Source: Cylindrotheca closterium (Eukaryota; Bacillariophyta; Bacillariophyceae; Bacillariales; Bacillariaceae). Taken from it: a stretch of DNA of 13,954 bases. Location of the stretch: contig CAKOGP040001731.1 of assembly GCA_933822405.4 (NCBI GenBank), positions 1-13,954 on the forward strand, in the 5' to 3' direction. The stretch's first letter is position 1. Each line of letters starts with the position of its first letter. A model generated the notes under the pieces. That model saw only the letters and a list, made by a program, of their open reading frames with translations. It had not been told where the DNA came from and did no database searches. The position numbers and the translations under genes are program-made. This document shows, in pieces, positions 7,164-13,954 of the stretch.

Positions 7164-8330
7164 GCATATGGTAATGGAAGATACGGGGCAAGATTCGGTT
7201 GGGCAGGAGACCTGTCACAAAGCTGTGCGTACAAACGTTTGCCTTCCTGTTCTGACTGCAATGCTCTGCGTTTATGCAGTCCAGACGTTAGGCATTTTCA
7301 ATGTACAAGATGTAGTGATTGGCGCATGGACCTGTTGTCTTATCAAATTCCAAAGGACTACCCAACAATCTTCATGAACAATAACTCTGATGGTACGGAC
7401 CCAACAGCGCAAAATTTGCCCGACAGTGCTCCAACTGATGCGAGAGTTAATGGTAACTGTTTACGGTTCCGCCCAATAACCTTTCCAATTTTGAAGTCGG
7501 CCTCTGATTCTACATTTGACATGGTTCGACTCCGCTACTGGACAAAGAAACAGGGTATTGCGTACCTTGAAACATTTGGACTTTCTCAGGTCTACATTGC
7601 CGACCTTTGCAATGCGGCGGACAATCCAGATGAACAGCAACCTCCACATCCAACTACATGGAACGTACCAGGTGTTGACATCCGACATCATATTGACGCA
7701 CTGATGCATTTGTGCTTTCTAGGAATCACAAAAGCAATCTCCACAGATCTGATTAGTGGTTGGTTAAAGGCTCAGCGGAAATCAAGTTCTTTCTACAATC
7801 TTAGCCATCCAGTCCTTGACCAAATCAAACGCCAAAGTCTATCTTGGTGCAAGGTCGAAACAAAATTTGGCGGATACGTATCTGAGAATTGGATTGCGTA
7901 CTGTCTTGTCTACAAATATGTTCACCAGCTGCTTTCAAAACTTACTGAAGATGACGATGTGTATATTGATCCGCCCGGAGTGCCACTATCGCAATACAAT
8001 TTGAAACAGAGGAGGGCGTGGCTTTGCGCAAGGAAGGTAGAAGATATTTCTAACAAGTCCCTCAAGAAGGCTGTTGACAAAAAATTCCTCGAATTTATTT
8101 CGCTGCCTCCAGAGGAATGCCCGCCAATCATCCAACCAGTTGCGTCCAAGGCCACACTTGAACAAGCTAGCCACATGATTATTTGTTGGCAGGTATGCAT
8201 GTCCCGAATCATGTCTCTGGATCAGAATCCCTCCGGTGCACAACTTTTGGACATTGAAAGGCACATTAAAGTCTTTCTGACTTCAGTTGATGTATTCGAT
8301 CTCACGAGACGAGATCATGCTGAACGATGA
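7164..8330 (+). pseudogene. DDE-type DNA transposase (CACTA/KDZ, Tnp2-like), C-terminal part
   Basis: This continues the protein begun at 1693-3140. Family character starts at about YGNGRYGARFGW (7167 onward). The annotated frame extends back to 6993, but that part is antisense to the SET gene and looks accidental. A zinc-binding region follows (LPSCSDC then CTRCSDW, about 7230-7330). HHIDALMHLCFLGITK near 7684-7731 matches the second acidic region of Tnp2-like enzymes, where an Asp-x-x-Met-His motif is usual, and a helical region ends in FLTSVDVFDL. The frame stops at 8330 after an untypical tail, so the normal C-terminal portion, which in related enzymes is a few hundred residues, is missing. 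The break falls at about 8302, exactly where the minus-strand gene ends. The family name is inference from motif analogy; the frame itself shows no internal stop. Confidence 0.55.
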
Positions 8331-9296
8331 ACTCCAAATTGCTTGCAGGTACGGCAACATCAGAAATACTTGTTGCAGCAAAAGTATCCACATTGACCTG
8401 CGCCTTATTGGGCTGCGTATGATTCGGGATCAAGTTTAAGAGGGGAATCATGAGTGAGGAGTACTGAGGAATGTTGACCAGATAGCAAATCCTTTGCACA
8501 CATCACTTACTCTATTCTTATGATCTTTGACGATTTTTCGCCAATTTTCCCTAGTATAATCCACTTTTACGCTGACACGAGTTTGAAAACAAGACTTCGT
8601 ATCAGTCTCTTCAGGCGATAACTTGAAGTTGCACAGTTCCAAAAGGTCCCTTGTAAGGCCTCCTCGTGTGAACGTCCCATGGAGTCGTTTGACTGCGTAG
8701 AGATCGGTATCATACAGCTCCAAGGCTTCATTGGCAAATTCGGCATCAATTTTAGCTAATGACATAACGCTTTGCATGCCAAGAGGGAATTTGTCGGCAT
8801 AGCCCTTTTTTGCATTCAGTAGCACTAGATGGGCGCCCTTCACCTGCTGTAAAATAACTTTATCATATAAAGTTAGAAATGAGTGGACATCATTGCAAAA
8901 CTCGTCAATTTTGGCATCTGTGAGGTCAGCTTCAGGGAGATAGTGCGAAAGAATATGCTTGGCATAGGCTCTTGACACTGCAGCTTTGTCATCGACTGGG
9001 ACAGTGGATTGCACTTCGGCGTCAAGAGAGTTCCAACCATCCAAGAACCGGTTGTAAAATAACTTCATTGGAACCATGGCTTTCATAGCGTCCAACCTTC
9101 TGTTGGATTCTTCGTCATCAGCTCTCTGGAGTTGGAAGATCTCCGTGGCGTTTGTCTCGGCTGGATCAAACATATGGTATTTCGTTAAAAACAACCGTCC
9201 GTAATATGGGAGCTTTCGAAACTCTTTAGTTCCACAGGAAATGAAGGCTGAGCGTTGATCGCTATTGGAGGCATAAGCCATATGAGGAAAGCCCAT
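8302..9296 (-). CDS. two-exon gene of unknown function
   Basis: Exon 1 runs from the ATG at 9296 to 8511 (262 codons). Reading straight through gives a stop at 8448, but AATAGA is followed by a consensus donor GTAAGT at 8510-8505, and two acceptors (CAG ending at 8413 or at 8398) both restore the frame to exon 2, which ends at the TGA at 8302. The spliced protein is 298 or 293 residues. I do not recognise the family. It is soluble-looking, with no signal peptide or membrane segment; conserved-looking stretches are FRKLPYYGRLFLTKYHMFDP, MVPMKLFYNRFLDGWNSLD and VKRLHGTFTRGGLTRDLLEL. The frame is also open about 20 codons upstream of 9296 (HCPGQKSEMGFPH), so an earlier non-ATG or spliced start cannot be excluded. 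Its stop lies within a few bases of the transposase break, so its C-terminus may also be truncated. Confidence 0.65.
8398..8510 (-). other. spliceosomal intron of the minus-strand gene
   Basis: The donor is GTAAGT (8510-8505). The acceptor is CAG ending at 8398 (113-nt intron) or at 8413 (98-nt intron). Both keep phase 0 and both lengths are ordinary for diatom introns. cttaaac, 29-35 bases before the nearer acceptor, is a possible branch site. The intron carries the in-frame TGA that would otherwise end the protein. Confidence 0.65.
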
Positions 9297-9381
9297 TTCA
9301 CTCTTCTGGCCAGGGCAATGAGATAGAATAAATGCCTGATGGATGTCGAAGAGGATCGTTCAGAGGGATAAAATCGCATCG

Positions 9382-9392
9382 TATATATAATA
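9382..9392 (-). promoter_or_regulatory. TATA-like box of the minus-strand gene
   Basis: On the minus strand the run atattatatata lies about 85 bases before the ATG at 9296. A start of transcription about 30 bases downstream would give a 5' leader of roughly 55-60 bases, which fits a compact gene and supports 9296 as the start codon. Confidence 0.35.
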
Positions 9393-9874
9393 TCGCAAAG
9401 ATTTATTTTCTCAATGATGCGATGAAGATGCGACCGTTAGAGGGAAATTTAAAAAAAAGGATATACATGTGAATCGGAAGTTTAGATTATAATAGATTAT
9501 CGATGCAATACTCAGGGTGTTGTGGTTCTATTCTTGGTTGTCGGGTGAAAACTTTGGGAGGACTGGAAGTTTCTGCCGCGAAAAAGGCAGTCGGGGTTTG
9601 TGGTAAAAACTATGGTGAAATACGGTTGGTTGGTCAGACCGAAACAAAAAAAAAAACACCCAATTCCCCGAAATAAAACCATAATCCCATAACTTTCGTT
9701 TGCGGTGATATACTCGTATGATCAAACAAGTCGGGAACACTTGAAGTTGCGTGATCAGAGAACACAAAGGGTTTGAACTCTCCGCTCATATTTCTTTAAT
9801 CGAAATAGGAACCCGCGTCGACTGAAGGCGAAAGCTTCCACCGGCTCTTCGGAGAAGGGTATACATATGTACGT

Positions 9875-10008
9875 GTACCTGGTACTGTACAATTAAGCAA
9901 CGAGTGAATGGCTGATATTTTCCCCATTTCATTGAAAATAAGGAGCGTGGATGGAATGAGGCTAGTTGCATACCGATACACGTACGGGAGCTGGTACCAG
10001 GTACTGTA
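9875..10008. repeat. inverted copies of GTACCAGGTAC with GTAC-rich surroundings
   Basis: gtacctggtac at 9875-9885 is the reverse complement of gtaccaggtac at 9994-10004. The second copy is embedded in the perfect palindrome ctggtaccag (9991-10000) and followed by gtactgtacggtacgatact. ggtactgt follows in both places (9881-9888 and 10001-10008). The pair lies 90-220 bases upstream of the ATG at 10098 and could be regulatory or a repeat-family remnant. Confidence 0.6.
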
Positions 10009-10021
10009 CGGTACGATACTG

Positions 10022-10027
10022 TATATA
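10022..10027 (+). promoter_or_regulatory. TATA-like box upstream of the 10098 gene
   Basis: tatata follows directly after the GTAC-rich block and lies 71 bases before the ATG at 10098, a plausible core-promoter spacing. Confidence 0.35.
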
Positions 10028-10097
10028 CTTCCAGTCCTAAGTTGTAGGAAGTTTCCACTCATATTTTTGAAGAGAGAGAAAAACGAGTGATAGTATA

Positions 10098-10748
10098 ATG
10101 TCGCTTCAAAATGTTATCAATCAGAACCAGCAAACCATTGCTTTCCTCCTTGACGCCAAAGATTACTGCAGTGCGGTTGTGTCATCTTCGTATGCACTAG
10201 AGCGCCTTGGTAGCATCCCATCAACACAAGTAGACAACTTCCTTTTTTCAGCAAGAAGCTCCTCATCCTCACCTGAAAGCTCAACCGATCAGTGCATGCT
10301 TCATAATAACATGAAGGAGAACAATGACCTATGTGAACCTCGTCCATTTTTCTACAACCATGCCATTCAATTGCCTCCCGGCGTGACTGATCATAATATC
10401 ATCACACCCGTTCTCATTTTCAACACTGCCCTTGCTCATCATTTGATGGCACTACTAGACAAGGAATGGTCACCCAAGTACCTGCATAGAGCAAAGCAAT
10501 TGTACGCCTTGGCGCACGATTCGTCACAAGATATCGAGCAGGATCCCTTGTTCCTCTTCGTGTTGTATAACAATGCTGCATTGGTCGATCTGCAGATTGG
10601 GGACAACGACTTGTGGAATGCATGCGTTGGGCAATTGGTTTCCATCTACATGGTTATGGTGGATGAAGGTTACACTTCGCGACTACGCCATCTCCAAGGT
10701 TTTCTTGAGAGCCTCCTTGCTACCATGCCAACAGCGGCCGCAGCTTGA
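10098..10748 (+). CDS. helical-repeat (TPR-like) protein, diatom-type family
   Basis: A 216-residue protein without signal peptide or membrane segment. It opens with an amphipathic helix (QNQQTIAFLLDAKDYCSAV), has a low-complexity Ser-rich linker (residues ~54-64), then FFYNHAIQLPPG near 83-94 and a set of paired helices: ITPVLIFNTALAHHLMALL, YLHRAKQLYALA, FLFVLYNNAALVDLQIGD and the tail. The order 'FNxALAHHL', 'AxxLYxLA', 'NNxAxxxxxxG' is the spacing of tetratricopeptide-like helical hairpins. I associate this arrangement with a family recurrent in diatom genomes, but no function is known to me. A role as a protein-binding scaffold is inferred. A run of four alanines precedes the stop. Confidence 0.75.
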   Translation: MSLQNVINQNQQTIAFLLDAKDYCSAVVSSSYALERLGSIPSTQVDNFLFSARSSSSSPESSTDQCMLHNNMKENNDLCEPRPFFYNHAIQLPPGVTDHNIITPVLIFNTALAHHLMALLDKEWSPKYLHRAKQLYALAHDSSQDIEQDPLFLFVLYNNAALVDLQIGDNDLWNACVGQLVSIYMVMVDEGYTSRLRHLQGFLESLLATMPTAAAA

Positions 10749-11074
10749 TGGGGAGATCGATAGATAATTTGTAACATTGTGATACGACTAGGCATATATA
10801 TGAATACTATCAAGTGAGTACACTGTAGCTCGATTTGTTTTCATAAATAGCCTTGGCTGTAGGTCTGGCGATCGCCACGACTCGGCTTCGTCATCGGGTG
10901 CCATGAAACGAGCTTCTCGCGGTGACACAGATTGTTCTCTGGATTCTTCTACAGCCAAAATGGTAGTAACAGCAGCACGATGAAGTCAACTGTGGACAGG
11001 CAGCAGAGCACATTGCGTCAGGGTGTGGCAACCCCAGTGGTGCTTTGTGATTAAAAAAACACGCTTCGAAATAA

Positions 11075-11317
11075 TCAAGAACAGAGGAGACGCAGCATAT
11101 CTCTTCTTGAGAAACGATTGATTTTAATTATTCTTGTGGGTGGGTGACCAACGAGAAGTATGGAACATATTACTATTCTACAACGACAAATCGCGCAGAA
11201 ACTGAAGTGATGATGCCTTATTCGGCTATTTTGAATTTTTTCTGGAACTGCTAGCTGTGCGCGAAGCGCGCGAACTTCAACAATTATGGTCTGTGCATGG
11301 TCGGCAACATTCAACAT
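11075..11317 (-). CDS. short open frame of uncertain reality
   Basis: An 80-codon frame from the ATG at 11317. Its first ~35 residues (MLNVADHAQTIIVEVRALRA and onward) look like an amphipathic helix, and the frame is open for a further 10 codons upstream (IEYWRDV). The second half turns Cys/Arg/Ile-rich and loses coding texture. It could be an exon, a gene remnant or chance. I found no convincing donor site. Confidence 0.2.
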   Translation of the reverse strand: MLNVADHAQTIIVEVRALRAQLAVPEKIQNSRIRHHHFSFCAICRCRIVICSILLVGHPPTRIIKINRFSRRDMLRLLCS

Positions 11318-11562
11318 GACATCTCTCCAGTATTCAATAGAATATGGTGCGAAAATCGGTCATGCATATTATTATTATACATTATTATTGCGATGCTAAT
11401 AATCGTTTGCATGTTCACGTACATTTGTAGTCTGTCAACGTTCATCTACTATACCGTCGCAGCGTCATTTGAAAAGCAACGCTGTTTGAAGACGCGACGA
11501 TAAGACAATCACAGTCTTACCAGTGACCAGTTGGAATACATCAGGCGCCTGATACTACAGCG

Positions 11563-11576
11563 TATATATATATAAG
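11563..11576 (+). promoter_or_regulatory. TATA-like box of the exostosin-like gene
   Basis: tatatatatataag lies 36 bases upstream of the ATG at 11612, followed by a CA-rich leader (caacaacaataacaatc). A very short 5' leader is implied if it directs initiation about 25-30 bases downstream. Confidence 0.5.
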
Positions 11577-11611
11577 CCCAGGCATCATCGTCAACAACAA
11601 TAACAATCGAT

Positions 11612-13075
11612 ATGCAACGGGAGTTTCTGTTGAAAGGCCTCGCGGTCTGTTGTTTCCTACTTCTTGTTCAAAACATTTTTCAGTCCCTTGGGCCTAATGC
11701 GACCTCTTTCTCGATGTTACCCAATTTGACGTCTCGTTTCGTCAATACATCATTATTATTGCCAAGAACTGAATCATCCAAACCTGTCATTGAAAAAAGA
11801 GACCTTTTGTTGAGCGTTCCATTCTATGTCTATGAAGATTTGGCGTGGAACGGAGCAACTCTTAGCGGAAAATCGGTAGAGGAGATTGCCGATCCTTCGG
11901 ATAGTGCAAAAGGCAAATTCAAACATGGCGGTGACTATTGGATGTGGAAGGCCAGTCTTAATGGTCATCCCATGCGCACCAAGAACATGAGCGAAGCAAA
12001 GCTGTTTTTTGTGCCCTGGCTCATGAACTTTTGGGATTACCGGGTGTGGAAAAATCGAAGCCTTTGTGTCAATGGTTTGTGCGACATTGCTCTTCTTTTG
12101 GATTCTTTGGACAAATTAGTGAGGTCTCCAGCCTTTCAACAGTATCCGGATCACCATATCATTGTACGATCCTTTTTCTCAGCGGCCAGTTACAAGTGGA
12201 ATTCAGAACAAATCAAACGGAACAAACAATTTCAACGATTCTTGGATGCCTTTAAGCAAATGCAAGTACTTGTATTCGAAGGAACGGATCGATATCCCAA
12301 TAAGGCAGCTGGGCGGCATTCCTTTACCTCCTATCACGTCGGCAGTCCCTGCCCAATCTATTCCGAAAATGATCATGGTGGCAAGGAAAAACCCTTCGAT
12401 GTTGGCATGATTGGCTCATTGCACAAGGAAAAGCAGGCCTTTAAGAATCGGCGAAAGATTTGCAAATGGTTGGGCCAAATCAACGACAACAACAACAACA
12501 ACAAAAGTAATTCTACTATGATTCGAATCTCTGTCTGTGGAGAAGGCAGTCAATGTCCTGCCTTGGCCGAATCTAGATTTGGCTTTCACGCTGCCGGTGA
12601 TACCTACTCAAGTCAACGACTCATGGATACAATCTTGAGTGGAACCGTTCCCATCTTTACGCATTTACACCAATACGAATTGGCGGGGGACTGGATCGAT
12701 TGGAGCCAGTTGTCGTACTATTTGCCAGTCCACGATGATACGGGTGCGAAAAACGGGAAAAAAAAGACTGGCGGTCCGACGCATAAGGTTACCATTCATT
12801 CACTGCGAGCCGCTGCGGATAGTGACATTTTTGAAGAACGATTGCGTGCCATTCTAGAGGACGAGGCGGGGTATCAAGCCAAACACGAAAAGATATTGGA
12901 ACACATTCCACTTTTTGATTACACAACGCTGTATCCCTTTGATACCTATATGTACCTATTCCAAGCCGAACTGTTTCCAGAAACCCGACATCCAATTGGA
13001 GCTAGTCGGTGGAGCGCCTTGCGATTGCCGCCACCTCTTTTTGTCGATCCACCACCACCACCACTACCTGTATGA
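11612..13075 (+). CDS. exostosin-like glycosyltransferase (GT47-type), type II membrane protein
   Basis: A 487-residue protein, single exon. Residues ~6-24 (LLKGLAVCCFLLLVQNIF) are an N-terminal signal anchor, so the enzyme should sit in the Golgi with its catalytic part in the lumen. Exostosin-family marks are FYVYEDL at 71-77, AKLFFVPW at 129-136, and GDTYSSQRLMDTILSGTVPI at 329-348, the GT47 'GDT-xSxR-x-D-x-I-x-SG-x-x-P' motif that binds the nucleotide sugar. Several N-glycosylation sequons (NATS, NTS, NMS, NRS) lie in the luminal part. The family transfers sugars to polysaccharide or glycoprotein acceptors; the donor and acceptor here cannot be told. Oddities are an Asn run from an (aac)n microsatellite at 12481-12505 (residues ~290-297) and a proline-rich C-terminus (DPPPPPLPV). 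Length is typical of a single-domain member. Confidence 0.85.
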   Translation: MQREFLLKGLAVCCFLLLVQNIFQSLGPNATSFSMLPNLTSRFVNTSLLLPRTESSKPVIEKRDLLLSVPFYVYEDLAWNGATLSGKSVEEIADPSDSAKGKFKHGGDYWMWKASLNGHPMRTKNMSEAKLFFVPWLMNFWDYRVWKNRSLCVNGLCDIALLLDSLDKLVRSPAFQQYPDHHIIVRSFFSAASYKWNSEQIKRNKQFQRFLDAFKQMQVLVFEGTDRYPNKAAGRHSFTSYHVGSPCPIYSENDHGGKEKPFDVGMIGSLHKEKQAFKNRRKICKWLGQINDNNNNNKSNSTMIRISVCGEGSQCPALAESRFGFHAAGDTYSSQRLMDTILSGTVPIFTHLHQYELAGDWIDWSQLSYYLPVHDDTGAKNGKKKTGGPTHKVTIHSLRAAADSDIFEERLRAILEDEAGYQAKHEKILEHIPLFDYTTLYPFDTYMYLFQAELFPETRHPIGASRWSALRLPPPLFVDPPPPPLPV

Positions 13076-13782
13076 TGTTTATTGTGACAGAATGCTTGGA
13101 AGCTGGTAGTTTGGGGGGCGAGCAGCCATCGATGGAAGAATGAAAGTGTTGCCATCGAGGCTTAGATCCAGCTCTTAAATGCTTAGATGTCATAGACATT
13201 GACTGTACCAGGTACTGGCTGATGGTCACAAGAGGATCGATGAAGTAGCAAATCAGGCGGCTTTCGCTTTGTCAACAGAGTTTTGGATCGGCCAAACCAC
13301 TTTCATCGTTCTATTCTAGCTTAGGGGGGGGGGGAGGACAGAAGAGGAGGGGGGAAAGGAAGAGGAAGAAGAACAAAAGAAGGAGGTTTTCAAGAGTTCT
13401 TTTGCGGTGATTGCGGTATTGCAAAACAAAATGTTACAGTTTTCAAATCTAGTTGTGATCTGGGGGGAGCCTTCATGGGTAAAAACCGTACCCACCAATC
13501 ACAACACCATCATTCTACAAGCCTGCATGTAGAGATCTCGACAGAAATAGATAAGGAAAGACAGTGAATTCGACAGAAATATCAGTAGTCTTTCTACATG
13601 TACTCTTGCTCTTCTCACACACGGGTCCGACTAGTCAAAAATATCGATTTTGAATAAATGAGCATCAACCAACACACCATGAGACAAGAAGCCAATCCTT
13701 CTCGTCCCAGCTGGACGAACAAACTGGGAAAAACTATCGCATGAGTAACAAGCCAAACTGGGAAAAACTATCGCATGAGTAA
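13076..13782. other. gene-free 3' flank
   Basis: No gene is seen. The stretch holds a third copy of GTACCAGGTAC (13205-13215), a poly-G and purine tract (13324-13387) and a 34-bp tandem duplication (starting 13721). The first ~150 bases presumably include the 3' untranslated region of the exostosin-like gene. Confidence 0.55.
13324..13387 (+). repeat. poly-G run followed by a purine-only tract
   Basis: Eleven consecutive Gs at 13324-13334 are followed by an almost purely A/G stretch to about 13387 with further G runs (gagggggg at about 13350). Such a strand can form a G-quadruplex or triplex. The tract is also prone to slippage, so its length may vary or be misread. Confidence 0.8.
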
Positions 13783-13788
13783 CAAGCC
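13721..13788 (+). repeat. 34-bp perfect tandem duplication
   Basis: 13721-13754 and 13755-13788 are identical (beginning aaactgggaaaaactatcgc and ending gtaacaagcc). It lies just upstream of the open frame at the right edge, so it may sit in that gene's promoter, leader or an intron. Confidence 0.95.
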
Positions 13789-13854
13789 TCTACAATTAAA
13801 TTGTGCTACGAATATCGGCAGCAATTGATAGAAATCAGTGAAGCAGAAGCATGG

Positions 13855-13954
13855 ATGTATAGCAAAACTTTCCATCAAGGATTTTTTCATTTACAAGCCA
13901 TTCGTCAGATGAAGTTGGCATCCAGGGCTACAAAACGTCCCCATATTTTCGATA
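13855..13954 (+). CDS. possible start of a gene running off the window
   Basis: From the ATG at 13855 the frame is open to the last base (33 codons: MYSKTFHQGFFHLQAIRQMK and onward). It is also open upstream to a stop at 13780-13782 with protein-like content (LCYEYRQQLIEISEAEAW), so the true start may lie in an earlier exon with this as a downstream one; tatcggcag at 13813-13821 could serve as an acceptor. The other plus frames are closed and the minus strand shows no comparable frame. The family is not recognisable from so short a piece. Confidence 0.35.
   Translation, partial: MYSKTFHQGFFHLQAIRQMKLASRATKRPHIFD

Larger units (their letters stand above)
3137..7180. other. 4-kb block separating the two transposase parts
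   Basis: Transposase-like coding on the plus strand fades at about 3105-3140 and resumes at about 7164-7176 in the same orientation. Everything between is unrelated: a minus-strand gene stub, a hairpin array, two small plus-strand genes and a truncated SET gene. The hexamer TGGAAG occurs at both edges (3137-3142 and 7175-7180) and could be a 6-bp target duplication or microhomology. A shared hexamer in windows of this size is not rare, so this is weak evidence for exact edges. If that hexamer marks the edges, the block is about 4.03 kb. Confidence 0.5.
9297..10097. other. intergenic region between divergent genes
   Basis: No gene is seen. The stretch separates the minus-strand gene (start 9296) from the plus-strand gene (start 10098), so it should hold two promoters. 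It contains TATA-like runs at both ends, an 11-base A tract at 9646-9656, and GTAC-rich palindromic motifs at 9875-10008. Confidence 0.6.
10749..11611. other. intergenic region with coding-like minus-strand stretches
   Basis: No secure gene. On the minus strand, open frames at 11340-11200 and 10984-10788 have a protein-like composition but no clear splice sites joining them. A TTATTATT-type microsatellite lies at about 11367-11390. The promoter of the exostosin-like gene occupies the right end. Confidence 0.45.

Noticed and set aside
9528..9767. 79-codon minus-strand frame
   Set aside because: It contains a run of phenylalanines from the A tract, has no motif and no promoter-like context.
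11297..11503. 68-codon plus-strand frame with a hydrophobic stretch
   Set aside because: The hydrophobicity comes from an AT-rich microsatellite (attattatt), and nothing else supports a gene.

Overview
The window looks like nuclear DNA of a microalga in the stramenopiles, most likely a pennate diatom. The evidence is compact eukaryotic genes with few introns, one short GT-AG intron (98 or 113 nt), AT-rich TATA-like boxes upstream of start codons, a BspA-type leucine-rich-repeat protein, an exostosin-like type II membrane glycosyltransferase, a multidomain SET methyltransferase, and a helical-repeat-like protein of a kind I associate with diatoms. The species cannot be named from this alone. 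No tRNA, rRNA or CRISPR array was seen.

Layout: 1-1692 holds no convincing gene, only small repeats. 1693-~3140 (+) is the N-terminal part of a large DDE-type (CACTA/KDZ, Tnp2-like) DNA transposase. ~3140-~7170 is a block of unrelated sequence containing the 5' stub of a Cys/His-rich minus-strand gene (3379 down to ~3143), a ~400-bp MITE-like element made of five 73-bp hairpin units, a 143-aa coiled-coil plus beta-barrel-like protein (3950-4381), a BspA-type LRR protein (4522-4959) and a 5'-truncated SET-domain methyltransferase (7133-4986, minus). ~7164-8330 (+) then continues the transposase (zinc-binding region, second acidic region), which is itself cut at its C-terminus at ~8302. A two-exon minus-strand gene of unknown function (9296-8302) abuts that broken end. 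10098-10748 (+) is the helical-repeat-like protein and 11612-13075 (+) the exostosin/GT47-like protein. The last ~100 bases hold an open frame running off the window.

The main observation is the split transposase: two parts of one reading frame lie 4 kb apart in the same orientation, and the block between them carries pieces of host-type genes cut at both of its edges. This looks like a ~4-kb genomic fragment captured by, or inserted into, a decaying DNA transposon. The second is the SET protein, which combines the end of a class I (DOT1-like) methyltransferase fold, an AWS-SET-postSET unit, a possible third methyltransferase-like region and a lysine-rich tail with an exact 38-residue tandem duplication. 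The third is the hairpin array with its own terminal inverted repeats just upstream of a small gene.

All family assignments are from motif reading by eye; none was tested by a database search.
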